A stretch of 64,000 nucleotides of DNA from Hyposmocoma kahamanoa (Eukaryota > Arthropoda > Insecta > Lepidoptera > Cosmopterigidae), in contig NW_020653750.1 in the NCBI RefSeq assembly GCF_003589595.1, positions 4,194,189-4,258,188 of the forward strand. Direction: 5' to 3'. The notes under the pieces were generated by a model, which did no database searches, had not been told where the DNA came from, and saw only the letters and a program-made list of their open reading frames with translations. A program made the translations under genes and the position numbers. This document shows, one piece after another, positions 48,561 to 60,009 of this stretch (positions are counted from its first letter, which is position 1; each line of letters begins with the position of its first letter).

Positions 48561-49210
48561 AAATGCGGCCTAAATCACAAATTCTTACTCTATGCACTCT
48601 TACTCTATACTCTTTGCACTGCCCGACCATCTATGTCCCCGAACAAAGACTCCCTGCGACACACGTGAGGCGTTCTGTGGCACACAACAGGCTCTCGGTA
48701 TAAGACACGAGATAATCTCTCTACACTACACATGTTTCGTTAAGCAGTAAACAACTGATGATGACATATTCTAACCGAAACACAGCCCGAACAGTCGTAA
48801 TCCTGTCCTGCCTTGTGAATTAGCATGTGATATTGTGCCGTACGAAGAATAGACTGCATTTGAAGGATTTGGGAGGACGGAGGTGTTACGTTGAATATAT
48901 TATATGCTTTGCAGATCTATTTATTAATGACATTACGAACATACATCGACAATAAACAAGAAAACAATTTCAAGAAAATAATGTGATATCAAACGATTGA
49001 CTTATTAGCCCTTGTCACTTTTTGTGTAGTTTATACTAGAGGCAAAATCGCACAGGCGATTATTTGCAAAGATTATTTATATTGTAAGTATATCTGAGCC
49101 GCACACCTCAGTTTCGCAGTGATATTGCGGCGACATAATGGCATAACAATTTCGGTCGCTCCGATATCGCTTGTATGATGACTCCAAGCCAATATTCTAT
49201 TGTATTGACG

Positions 49211-49316
49211 TTAATTGCAGCAAGGACCGCAGCAGGAGCGGCACAGGCCCCCTATACAGCCGCCTATGCATCCGTGGCCACAAGAGAAGTACGATCCTGC
49301 ACAACCGCCGCGAGCC
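49211..49316 (-). CDS. CGP-type Cys-rich protein, exon 2
   Basis: The acceptor TTCCATTCCAG precedes 49316 on the minus strand. The phase-2 join gives Gly-Ala-Arg and then GGCAGSYFSCGHGCIGGCIG, ending CRSCCGPCCN before TAA at 49211-49213. Cys and Gly dominate. A TGA lies in frame just upstream of the acceptor, so the exon cannot be read as a free-standing gene. The splice to exon 1 (200-bp intron) is inferred from consensus and phase only. Confidence 0.7.
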
Positions 49317-49515
49317 CTGGAATGGAAGTGTCATAAACAGTGACCATATCTTTCGATTTACTTGTCCAGGGATTAGCAACGTTATTACGGCATTTAGAAT
49401 GTTGTAACTGTATTGGTGTTGAAAGATTTCAAAAGCACGGCTGTAAACTATACTCTTATTGCATTGGTAATGTTTGGTGTATGGTTTTCTAACTGGGAAA
49501 AAAGGAATACTTTAC

Positions 49516-49673
49516 CCGTGTATTACTCCATGGTCACCACACGGTGAGCAGCAAGCAACGCCCCGCGCATGAACACAGCACGGCCCGAAGCCGCAGCCGC
49601 AGCGGCTCATACACGGGCCGCAAGGGCCACACCTGGGGCCTTGGCATCCGACACAGCAGTTATGTACCACCAT
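49516..49673 (-). CDS. CGP-type Cys-rich protein, exon 1
   Basis: The ATG is at 49673. The product starts MVVHNCCVGCQGPRCGPC and continues CGPCMSRCGCGFGPCC. In exon 1, 13 of 52 residues are Cys. The donor GTAAAG (49515-49510, minus) cuts the codon GG|G in phase 2. Without splicing, the frame would stop two nucleotides later. Exon 2 at 49211-49316 continues the Cys-Gly-rich character in the matching phase. Together they encode 87 residues without a signal peptide. Family candidates are the Mst(3)CGP sperm-tail proteins; high-Cys chorion proteins are less likely because these are secreted. Confidence 0.75.
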
Positions 49674-50255
49674 TTTGAATTTGTATGAAATTAATTACAT
49701 TAGCGTTATAAAAAAAGTGTGAGATGCTGCAAAATACTTGCTTTTTTTAAATTGCTTCAAATTGGAACCAAAATGTTTTATTCTTAGTTTTAATTTTTTT
49801 TCTTGATGTGTCGTGAATAAACACGTCATTAATGAACATTAAAATTTTATTTTTCTTTTCTTGACGTAAAAAAGTCTGTTTCTGTCTTAGAATATTAAAT
49901 CTATGGTCTTAGACTATTTTCCCATCCTCTAGGTTTCTGTACACAAATAAAATTATTTTTTTCCATCATCTTACAAAAAAATAAATAAGTTTATGCTTTT
50001 TAAATTGGAACAGATTTTTGAAAAGCAGAATACAATACATTCCAAATTAAAACATTATAAATTGTCACAGTATTGCAATGAACACGTAAACTGAGAAACC
50101 AATAAAAAATTTAAAATTTAGATTATTAAAAAATCAGTGAGAAAAATACTAATTTACTTGAAGAAATAAAACACACCTTTGAAATCCAGATTTTAAGAAA
50201 ACAAGTCGATGACATAATATACAACAAACAGTGCATAGATTCGTTGAGATCCAAG

Positions 50256-50411
50256 ATGTGTGTACCCAGTTGTGGTGTGCCATGCTGTGGTCAAGTGGCG
50301 GGGTGCCAATTCCCTGCACCGTTTTGCGGGCCGTGTTGCGGCCCTTGTATCGGCCCTTGCGGCCGACCATTCGGTACATACAGCTACAGGTTTCGAGGTT
50401 GCTGCTGTTAA
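50256..50411 (+). CDS. 51-residue CGP-type Cys-rich protein
   Basis: ATG at 50256 to TAA at 50409-50411. The product starts MCVPSCGVPCCGQVAGC and has a core CGPCCGPCIGPCGRPFG and a tail RGCCC; 13 of 51 residues are Cys and Gly-Pro-Cys recurs every few residues. Its start lies 582 bp from the start of the minus-strand CGP gene at 49673. The two are head to head and may share a promoter region. No signal peptide is present. Resemblance is to the Drosophila Mst84D/Mst87F type; a role in sperm-tail or another disulphide-crosslinked structure is inferred. Confidence 0.68.
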   Translation: MCVPSCGVPCCGQVAGCQFPAPFCGPCCGPCIGPCGRPFGTYSYRFRGCCC

Positions 50412-50419
50412 TGTTCTGC

Positions 50420-53190
50420 ATGTAATATTCTTTTGATGAATGAAGAGTGTGTTTAAAAAAATAATGCTTTAATTAATCATATCCTTGCCCAATAATCAAC
50501 GCCGCTATTTTCATAGTATTTATATAGTAGGTAGGTACTACTCGCTGCGTGGAGTACACTATAGGTACCTACTGCAATTGTTATTTCTTTTATGGAGACC
50601 GTTAGGTTATTTATGTAGGTAACCTGCCACATTAAATTAGTCCATGGTTAATAAGATTGACCGAGTCTACTATTTGATTGAAGAATTTTATTTAACCTTT
50701 ATTTTGATTTTGTATCATAGGTATATATATAGTCTTCGTTCTCCTACCAGTAAGAGTATTTAGTAAGAGCACAACAGGGATCTAGATAAAGTAAATTAAA
50801 AACAAGAAAATACAATGGTTAAAGGTTATTATTACCCTTAACACTTTAATCCAATTCAATCCCCCGGTGGATTCTGTTTACGACATTATTAATAAGGGAT
50901 CCATGTGGACAAAAAAATCACATGAATCCCCCAGGGGATCGTAGCAGGAGATTCAAAAGGACGGAGGGCAAGAAAAAAATTTACTAGGCATATATACAAG
51001 CTTGCAAAAAGGTTATGTTTTGGTAGGTTTAGTAGGTTTTGTATGTATAATATCAACCTACGTGTATGAGTATATGAAATAGTTTGTATCTAAATATTGA
51101 TTTAAACACACCATTCTAACTAAAATAGTTATTTTGTAAAAAAAAGGATATTTAGTTAGAATAACAGTCTTTAAACCTGTAAAATATGAAGGAAAATCAA
51201 ATAGTATCGATTCCATACAAATTGTATTTTTAAATATTTAGTACAGTGTAGTATTGACCTCATAATACTAGAAGTCCGTAGTAGTTCATGTGAATAAAAT
51301 TACTTGTTTTCAGCGTTCGTTCAATGTCCGAACAAGGACAAGACGAATTAACTAAGGAACTAGATGAACTAAATGAACTAGAAGACCGACCTAGTTCAGT
51401 TGACCGATTAAACTAACAAGGATCGCTCCCTTTAAGGACCGATCAGACACAAGTCTACTATACTCTAGTAGTCTACAAGGTCAATGACTCTAGCCAAATT
51501 TGATACAGAATGGTTAATAAAATTTTGCTAGGTAACCAATGATGGCATAGGAAAAATTCAATCTGACCAACACTTTTTTCCATCTTCTAAGGAAACACAG
51601 GATTGTTCCACATAGGAAAAATTAAATTATTATTTTCTCGGATCTAAATCACGTATATATTATTTTTTGTTTTTTCTGACTGAGTGTTGTTGTTGCCGAC
51701 TTTACTATCTCGGTCAGCCGTGACCATGGGATCTCTAAAGGACCCGTTGGTTTGTACGAAAAAACAAAATGATACACGCGATTTCCTAAAATTGTTAATA
51801 CTCATTATTTAGGCTAGACCCACGTCCTGCTCACGTGTGCATAGTGTGAACACTCTCTGAAGAAGTCACGTAATTAGAATAAATAGGTATGAAGAAAGTA
51901 ATACTAACTTACCTGGCCAATTATTGTAAAGTTTGCTAAGTACCGATACGTATAATTAAGAAGGAGAGAATTAAGTTTTTGATAAATATATATACTTCCT
52001 GCTAGATAAAAGGCAATTGTAGATGAAAAGAAAGAAAATTGAAAGATTTTATTTTATATTAATTTATTACATCTCACCCAGCATCAATTTCCAAAATTCT
52101 GAACTTATATTTGCTAATAGGACTACAAATAAAATTATTCAAATGTTTTAAATCTCCCCTGAAATCCAAAAATCATTAGGAACAAACTTTAAAGATAATT
52201 AATTACTGGTAATTTCTTGTTGGCTTTTTTTTTTTTTTTTTTTTTTTTTTTATTCGGTTCACAAAACTGGATACAACTCTTAAATAAAGCATAGCAGATG
52301 AGATAACATTATATGGCGAGAAGAGTGTGTCCTTCTTGATGTGAACACAGTGTTTTTAAAAACACTTTACAAACACAGGCTTTAAAAACACTTACATTTG
52401 AAATTTGTATTGAACAAATTCATCACAGATATGATTTCAAAATTAGTATTAGTAGTAATATTCTAAATGAATTTCGGGGGAAAATATTGAAATTGTGGTA
52501 ACTGTAAAATAGTCTGAGGTGAAAACCCTTAAAAATAATGATTTTATTTGTTGATTTTGGCTAGAGTACATAAGTAAATGTTTTTCTCCAGAAATGAGGC
52601 AAAATGGACGACCTTTAGCGTTATTAGTTTATATTTTGTAAGACAAGCAATCTTCACAAAACAACAATAATAACAATCTGCCCGATAACTACACCACTTA
52701 CCTATTGGTCTCAAATAGAGATGCCGCGGATGTGGGTTATGACATCTGCGCATACGCACGCGGTTGCGAATGTTTTCCCTTTCAAATCTGCAGATTTTTT
52801 AGTGCATTTATTATGATAAATAAACGTGATCCACATTTTGTGATTGTGTGAAAAGATATAATAGTTTTAGATAATTTTCTTAGAAAACACAATAGAAGTT
52901 AGTCAAATATAAGTTAAATTTGACTAACTTCTACTGTCCCGATTTTTTCGTTCCATACAATGAAATTGTTTTTATGAGAAGCTGAGTCTATCAGCATTAT
53001 AAAAAATGTCAATGTTATTAATTTTGTATGAAAAACATTTTATGAAATTTGGCCAACCTCTGCTGTCCCGATTTTTGTCCCATGCAGTGAAATGATCCTT
53101 ACATAAAACTAAGTCGATCAGCAGTAAAAAAAATATTTAATTTTATGGACATGAGTTGTCCTTGAACAAAAAATTGACTATGCCAAAATT
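50420..53190. other. Intergenic, repeats only
   Basis: AT-rich. It contains a palindromic GTAGGTAC/GTACCTAC cluster (50527-50580), a decayed Penelope terminal repeat (51625-51790) and a T-run of about 27 at 52224-52250 that probably marks a minus-strand retroelement end. Two copies of 'CCCGATTTTT-GT-CCATAC/GCA' occur at about 52937 and 53067. Confidence 0.45.
51625..51790 (+). mobile_element. Decayed Penelope terminal repeat
   Basis: GTCAGCCGTGACCATGGGAT followed by CTCTAAAGGACCCGTTGGTT and ACACGCGATTTCC parallels the repeats at 17.7, 27.0 and 32.3 kb. The GAAAC block is deleted here. Confidence 0.6.
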
Positions 53191-53194
53191 TGTT

Positions 53195-53401
53195 ATAATT
53201 ATTAATACAACGATCGAACACTCAGAAAAAATTTCTTCGATCCGTTCGGATTCGAACCGACGAATTTTTCTATGTGCTTGCGTCGTGTCTTTGATAGACC
53301 AAGTACAAAGACACGACGCAAGCACATAGAAAAATTCGTGAGGTCCGCTAAGCCACGGAACCAACCAACGGACCGGTCCGTTGGTTGGTTCCGTGGCTTA
53401 G
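53195..53401 (-). mobile_element. SINE family 2 copies fused as palindromes
   Basis: The reversed SINE tail and B box (TTCTTCGATCCGTTCGGATT, CGAACC) are followed by two perfect palindromes. One is 53261-53293/53306-53338 (33-bp arms, 12-nt loop). The other is 53348-53374/53375-53401 (27-bp arms, no loop), which contains the SINE head CCGTGGCTTAG in both orientations. Confidence 0.85.
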
Positions 53402-53639
53402 TTGGTATCTTAGAGGATGGAAAAAAATAAAAGAAAGGAGCTGCCCTAAGTACAGAATCAACGTGCATATTACCAAAATTTGAAAGTTACAAATGGCGGA
53501 TTTCTTTAGTGTTGTACCATAATCTATCGATAAGTCATTATCGACATGCAAATGTATGGCTTGAATTTTTGTTTCTTTAGTTTACTGTAACCAAAGTATG
53601 CCTAAACAAACACAAGTCTGATAATTTAATCTCGAGTGG

Positions 53640-55490
53640 TATATTATTATAAATGTCAACACACATTTTTAAACTTCAAAAAAAATTTATTTGCAACATT
53701 ACAACTGGTAACTTATTTAGTAAAAGTCACCAAACTGCTGTGCAGTTTGTTGGCGACATGCGCATTCTTGCTTAATTATACCTACTTTACTTGTATTTAA
53801 CATTACGTAGTATTAATTGTACTTACTAAATAAAATATAAAAATTACTTTAAGAGGTACGCCTTTAACCTACATTTTAGTACATATTTACATAACGTCTT
53901 TTAACTAACCGTCAAGTACAAGTCTATTCAGGTTTCTGCGGATTCTAGTATTCCCGTTAATTCCCGGGCTTTCTTAAGCAAATGAATCTATCAAGCAATT
54001 TTAACACAGAAATAATGGAAGTAGTTGTAAAAATCAATTATCGGAAATCAACAATTATCATGTACTAGCTTTTCCCCACGACTTCGTCCGCGTACAATTT
54101 TTATACAAATGAAAAATATTCAAGTATGAACCAAATCGCACCACGTGTTAAAAAGTTACCATACAAACTTTATTACCCCATTTCGCCGCATTTTTTAAAA
54201 ACTGTCATGCCATTTTTTTACCATTTTTATTGTAAAATATTTATGCAAAGTTTCGTCTTTGTAATTTCAAGGAATATTATTTTTCATGCAAACGTTTTTA
54301 ACCGTTTTCGCCCTCTTAGGGGATGAATTTGAAAAATCCGTTCTTAGTACTCCTTCACTAAATAAAATTAACATACCCTCAAGTTATCATGTTCCAGTAC
54401 TTACAGTTTTTGCTATGCGTCCATCTACCAGTGAATTGCTCTGGACCGTACTCCTTTAAATATGTATATAGATTTACAAAAACCAAATTATTTTAAAAAA
54501 TAAAAACCCGACTGCAAAAAAAATAACTGAAAAGAGATAAACCTATGACAGCCCCACCAATCAAGACGAATCAAACGACACCTCATATCTCAAAATCCAT
54601 CATGCCATTTAGGCTGTACAGCGTGAAAAAGAAATTAACAAACATACACTCAAAAAACATAGCTCAATCTAGTTACATTTAAAGTTCTGTTAAAATTTGA
54701 CTCTTCAAAATGAAGCGAACAAATGAAGATGGTCTTTGATCCAACGATTATATTCGGCAGTCCTATGATTTCCAACCATTCTATCTTCCTTTTTTCATTT
54801 GTAGGAAAACTTGAAATAATAATAATAAAACAATAAAAACCTCATAGTGAATTGTTTTAATAACAGAATATCGATAATATGTATGCTTACAAGATCAACA
54901 CTATCTCAAAATAATCGTTAACAACAATCATCAAAATATACAAACAAACAGGCAATCTAAAGTAACAAAAGCAAAATTTGGCAAGATTTATAAATAAACT
55001 ACTTAAATAAGTCTAATTACATAAAATATTCGGGCTATTGTGTGATTTATAGACAAAAAAATAACACATGCCTGTGCAATGTAACATTCGATTGATTTGC
55101 AGTTTTTCTAAAGCCGCATCCTTTAATGCTGCAGCGTCGCATTTTTATTAATACCTAATTATTCTCACTGTCAATATTTTTGTCCAATTTAATTATAATA
55201 CGTGTGAATAATTCAATAATACATTTGGAAAAACATTTGTTTTGACATTTGATGTACTTCCCTTTGACAACGGTATCATGTACCTCATGTACTTGAAATG
55301 GCCACGGTTGGCATTTAAAATGACGTTACGAATTTTCGATTCCCGTGTTTGACACAGACCAATGTAATGCTATCTCTTTTGGCTTAAGACGGCACGTAAT
55401 AGTTAAACAAAGACAATAATATGTTTATGTTTTCGACGTCGAAATGCATCATATACATATAACGTCTGATTTGTATATGTCAACGTAACA
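53640..55490. other. Intergenic; one lepidopteran repeat recognised
   Basis: 54066-54340 carries the widespread block 'CCACGACTTCGTCCGCGT', followed further on by 'CATACAAACTTTATTACCCC' and 'CCCTCTTAGGGGATGAATTT'. The remainder is AT-rich with no feature I can support. Confidence 0.5.
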
Positions 55491-55497
55491 TGTCCTA

Positions 55498-55640
55498 AGG
55501 TTGGTATAGCGTCTGGCACGGTATGCAAGAAGACGTCGGTTCGAATCCGACCGGATCGAAGGAATTTTTTCTGAGTGTTCGATCTTTGTATTAATAATTA
55601 TAACAAACTAGTGGAGTAATTTCACAAGAAAAAAAATTGA
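55498..55640 (+). mobile_element. SINE family 2 copy
   Basis: AAGGTTGGTATAGCGTCTGG (decayed A-box region), GGTTCGAATCC (intact B box), GACCGGATCGAAGGAATTTT and TGTTCGATCTTTGTATTAAT, followed by an AT-rich tail. Confidence 0.8.
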
Positions 55641-55699
55641 ATATCAATTCAATAAAAATTTAATTTATGCCAAAATTGTTTTATAAATAAAAAAATTAA

Positions 55700-56560
55700 A
55701 TATTATTTATTTCAGAAATCATCCATAGCAATATTAGTAGTAAATTAGTAACAATTTGTCTTAAAATTATGACAGTAAGTAATTATTTTTGTTTCAAAAT
55801 CAAAAAGGAGAGCACAACTAAACTTGTTAGTTCCGAACATGGATGTAAACTCCTTTGAGTAGTTCCATCCAATATTTGTGGATGGGACCTTAACCTCTGT
55901 CGGCAATCATCTTCAGGACGTAGCGTCGTTAATGTTTCATTCGATAACTGTGTTCTGAATAAGGTTTGTAGCCTTTGCCGGTCGAGAAGTTCGAGTAATC
56001 GTGCGGGCGTGACGTCATTTCGGTTCGGTTTCGAATACGACAGTTTGACGTTCGATCCGGGTGTTGTGAATAAAAATGAAAAGAAATCGATCGACAACTG
56101 AGTGATCGTATGGTTCTGAATTGACCCACTGGACCGATTTCGATGAATCTTTGTCGAAAAAAAGGGTATTTCAGTATTGGTTCCATTTGAGTTTGAAGAA
56201 AAAAAAACCGCCTCTAAGGATGGCAAACTAGGGAATGAATCCAGTTTCGCGTACTTTGCGGTAATTCACCAAATTTTTGAGGTCAGTTTTTTTATAATTA
56301 ATAATATTTTTTAACTTATTAGAAAAAAAAATGTAACTGATGTATACATTTTTAATATTTTGAAAGGGCGTAACTAATAGAAATGTGACTTTTAATACTT
56401 AACTCATGAATAGAACTTCAGGATACATTGCATTCACTTGAGCCTTTTTTGTGTTATTATTGAACCACACATAACAAGGGCATAGTTCCTTCATTACTGA
56501 GTACAGTCCTTTTGATATATTAGTGTTTTTTAACGTAATAAACCTCAAATATGACTTACA
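55700..56560. other. Intergenic, repeat remnants
   Basis: AT-rich with a moderately GC-rich part at 55850-56110. Frames on the minus strand show no domain. 'AATGAATCCAGTTTCGCGTACTTTGCGGTAA' at 56235 has a relative at 47494, so this is a dispersed repeat. Confidence 0.4.
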
Positions 56561-56562
56561 AA

Positions 56563-56740
56563 CTGTCTCTGTGGTCGAACGGTTACCATGCTGGATTGCT
56601 ATACAGAGGTCCTGGGTTCGATTCCCAGGCCGGGAGAAATGTGTATAGCCTACATTTGTTTCTCTCGAGTTCGGGTTGTCTATGTGTGTGTGCATGGCAC
56701 CCGCGACATAGGGTTTCCTTAATGCGGGGTTATAAAAAAA
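56563..56740 (+). mobile_element. SINE family 1 copy, best preserved
   Basis: CTGTCTCTGTGGTCGAACGG (A-box region), GGGTTCGATTCCCAGGCCGG (B box), then GCCTACATTTGTTTCTCTCG and GTGTGTGCATGGCACCC. The tRNA-like head is nearly intact. Confidence 0.88.
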
Positions 56741-56744
56741 AGAT

Positions 56745-57800
56745 TATTGAAGTCAGTTATGAGCTTGCTGTATATTAAATAATTATACAGTTATATTTCC
56801 ACACAAATATAGTTAAGATTGCCATTTATTTCCTGATCCCAAATATGAATGCAACTCAATTTTGATTACACAGAAATGCGCTCAATATAGAGGAGTTACT
56901 ATTCAAAATGACCTTTTTTGTGGGTTGATAAAAAGTTCATTTGTTAGCGTGTATCCAACCTTTGTAACTATACTTATAAATATTCGCGTGTATACCGAGA
57001 ATTCTTTTTTATTTATCGGTCTGGAGAGCAGTTCTCCATATCAATAAATATTAAGAATTCTCAGCACTCAAATTCATTTTGCCGTTTTGGGTGAACTAAA
57101 ATAATGATACTTTGTATATCAAATTCGATTAAAAACACGTCCGTTATATTCCGCTTTAGTCAGAAATAGTTTTTTTATAATTTCAGTTCAATTTCGCCAG
57201 GAATAACACTTTCATGAGGCTGAGGTAAAAATAAACAACAGCAACAAAAAAAGATTCATTTATACTATACAAGTTACGCCAAGGCTATAATGACTAAAAT
57301 AAATAATGTTGATATTGTGTGTCCCTGCTTCGTGGAACGGGCCCTCCCTGCACCCCATACGTACGATTCTATGAAAGTGTCACCCTTTGTGTTAGAATAT
57401 CTGAGAACTGCGTCCCGTGAGTCTTGAACTACGAGGCGTAGCTTACCGAAGCCGAATTAAGCTCTGGTTACGCTGGTGTGTGCATCTAGAATTGCTAATA
57501 ATAGAAGCGAAATTGAGGTTTCGCCGAATTCGGGTCAAAAGCCGAGTGGATAAACTCACGCAATTCCCTGCTAAGTAAAAATAGGGGGAAACTTTATGAT
57601 TACCCGACCGATTCAAGCCGTATAAACATTGAATTGACCTTTTTTGGTGAATTCTATGTTTTCCTTAAATTCTAATATAAGGTTTGTATCATAGATATAG
57701 AATTGTATCGAGGTGTCAATCTGTCAATTACGTACAATTATACGTATTTTATAAGTATTACGTACAATATAAGTACAATTTAGATGATTGAATTTTTGAC
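56745..57800. other. Intergenic, no gene recognised
   Basis: AT-rich. 57320-57560 is somewhat richer in GC but has no open frame with a recognisable product. Confidence 0.4.
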
Positions 57801-57831
57801 AATAATGACGAAAATGTATCTTCGGCACTCG

Positions 57832-57837
57832 TTTATT
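57832..57837 (-). terminator. Polyadenylation signal of the 58-kb Cys-rich gene
   Basis: AATAAA on the minus strand, 15 nt past the stop codon. Confidence 0.6.
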
Positions 57838-57852
57838 GCGAAAAACAGAAGG

Positions 57853-58050
57853 TCACGGTCCGTAGTAGCCGATGGTGGCGGGAACTTCTCCAGAGTGGCA
57901 GTTACAACACGGCCCAGTGGGGCAGCAGGTGCGGCATGACCGCACGCAAGGTTGGCAACAGCCCCTGCAACAGCAGCAGTCACACGAGTTCCCGCAACGC
58001 GCGAACATGCCGATGTTAAAGTCCCGGTAGCACCCAAATTGATATGGCAT
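57853..58050 (-). CDS. 65-residue Cys-rich protein of the CGP group
   Basis: ATG at 58050-58048. The product starts MPYQFGCYRDFNIGMFARCG and has a core CDCCCCRGCCQPCVRSCRTCC followed by PTGPCCNC, then a short Cys-free tail ending GYYGP. It has 16 Cys in 65 residues. An AATAAA (plus TTTATT, 57832-57837) lies 15 nt after the stop, which supports a real compact transcript. It has fewer Gly and more Arg than the other members. A sperm-structure role is inferred from composition only; a metallothionein-like, metal-binding role is an alternative. Confidence 0.7.
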   Translation of the reverse strand: MPYQFGCYRDFNIGMFARCGNSCDCCCCRGCCQPCVRSCRTCCPTGPCCNCHSGEVPATIGYYGP

Positions 58051-58139
58051 TTTAACTATCTTCCTGTTTTAACCACCCAATGCAGCTATATAGCACGTTC
58101 TTTGTTAATTTATCACAACTTTAACATTACTTTATAAAT

Positions 58140-58620
58140 TTTGAAATAAAAATAAACTGCTGTACCGAATTTTCGTTTACAATATTTAGACAAATTAATT
58201 TTGTTACATTTCGTTGACCTCTTGTCAAGATATATTTTTTTAGCGGTTATTTTCTACCAGTTTCATACATGATCCATAATAATAAAATATCAACTTAGGC
58301 TCAACTCACACTGGCGCAGAGTCGAAGCGTCGCGACGCGTCATGTTTTTCGCCTATAGCATATTCATCTCTATTTTCCCATTTTTAAGGTACAAATTTGT
58401 GTTATTTATATATGGAATCGAACGAAACCTATTTTGCGAGTGGATCATTGTATAATAAAGATTTAAACCTAAAAATATATAGAGCACTAGACCGAGATTC
58501 GTGTCTATGTCAGGCATGTCTATCAAGTGATTACATTCTCTTTGGTTCCTGTCTACACCTATATTCGTAAAAGAAATAGGTCGTCTATTCAGTGGGCACA
58601 ACAACATTGATAAAAATTTT
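58140..58620. other. Intergenic, no gene recognised
   Basis: AT-rich sequence. 'CACTGGCGCAGAGTCGAAGCG' at 58310 looks like a repeat end but has no partner that I could find here. Confidence 0.35.
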
Positions 58621-58625
58621 AAAAG

Positions 58626-58858
58626 TTTGTCTCCGTAGCCTTTTGCGTTATTATGACTGCCACGCAGAGGTCCCAGGTTCGATTCCCGAGCCGGGAGAAA
58701 TATTTGTATGGCCTACATTTATTTCTCTCGTGAGTTTGGGTGTAATTTTTGTTGTCAATGTGTGTGTCCATGGCAATAGTCTAAGATGGCACCAGGGACA
58801 TAGGGTTTTCCATAGTGCGGGGCTGTGTTGAGTGTGTGCGTTATTATTTTTATTATAA
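58626..58858 (+). mobile_element. SINE family 1 copy
   Basis: It has a decayed head, the B box GGTTCGATTCCCGAGCCGGG, GGCCTACATTTATTTCTCTC, GTGTGTCCATGGCA, GCGGGGCTGTGTTGAGTGTG and a (TTA/TTT)n tail. Confidence 0.85.
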
Positions 58859-59109
58859 TGGTTATGTAACTATTGAGTAAAAAATAGAGATACACATACA
58901 ACACTTGCTTAGTAAGAATTAGAAATAGGTTATACTAAAAAAATATGTACATTACAAATACAAATACAAAATATGTATATGTACATTGTACACGAGTGTC
59001 AGTACATGGTATAACATAACTTAAACCTTAAAAAATATAATATAACTTTTCTCAAAGCCGATTATAGAAATTTGAGGAATTATATATATATGCCAAGTTT
59101 TAATGAAAT

Positions 59110-59345
59110 CATTTAACGGCAAGTTGGTGATATATAACGAACCGGATTCTTAGGGGACGCCATCTTTAGAGGTGGAATATTTTCTTGAAATTTTAACAGG
59201 ACCACTACTGAGTTAAGTACTCCCTTTCCAACAAAAAAAAAGAATAATAGAAATCGTTTGACAAATCGTTTATCGGAGTGATCGCTTACAAAGAAAACAG
59301 TCGAATTTGAGAACCTTCTCTTTTTTTTGAAGTCCGTTAGAAATA
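59110..59345 (+). repeat. Second copy of the 47.88-kb dispersed repeat
   Basis: GGTGGAATATTTTCTTGAAA, CCTTTCCAACAAAAAAAAAG and GAGAACCTTCTCTTTTTTTT repeat the order seen at 47876-48050. Confidence 0.65.
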
Positions 59346-59621
59346 GAACAGCGTATCTTCTTGATAGTAACAACTTTAATTTTTTTTATTTGTCCCAGTA
59401 CATTTGTTTCCAGATCAAGGCGACCAGCGCGACTTAAAATATGTTAAAGTTGTCCTATGAATCACTTGTTTTGTTTATTTATTCATTTTTCTCATTTTTC
59501 TACATAATTAAACTATTCCTAAATTAAACCAAACATAAAAAAAAACTCTAATTGGTCTAGTCTATTAAACTCTAACCCAATATATTTCAAGTAAATGTAA
59601 CCCAACATATTTCAGCATATT

Positions 59622-60000
59622 TTATTTTATTTTATTTTTTTTCGTGGGAAAGCCCTCTTAGGACACCTTGCTAGGTACCGTAGGATCCTTTCTAGGAGGA
59701 TTTCCCCACGACGTGACTCCTCCACGATCGAACTTCTATCGGCTAAAACCCTACGGTAGCCTTCTCGGGCGCTCTAGTGGGAAGGATCCGGGAACGATAC
59801 GACGTAGAGGGCCACAGCGCCTCGTCGTCGTCCTCGCGGCAGCCAAACATACTGTCGAATGGAGCCCCCGCACCGATCGCTCGCAACCGCGAAGGTACGC
59901 CGCCTTCTGGAGCATCACCACTTCACATAAGGAGACCACTGCCTCATGGAACTTTTGATCTGCCAGCATAGCCGCTACATGTTTCAGGCCTACGCCATGC
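59622..60000 (-). mobile_element. 3' end of an R1-like LINE
   Basis: A T-rich run (59618-59641) is the poly(A) end of a minus-strand element. The minus frame at 59751-60000 reads VAAMLADQKFHEAVVSLCEV then VMLQKAA, like the FCExVMLQKExA tail found at the C-terminus of R1-clade ORF2 proteins as I recall them. The rest of ORF2 is missing (5' truncation). The clade assignment is tentative. Confidence 0.5.
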
Positions 60001-60009
60001 CTACAATAT

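Noticed and set aside
49512..49673. Single-exon 53-residue CGP protein
   Set aside because: It is possible without splicing, but the GTAAAG donor at the stop and the matching CGP exon downstream make the 87-residue form more likely.
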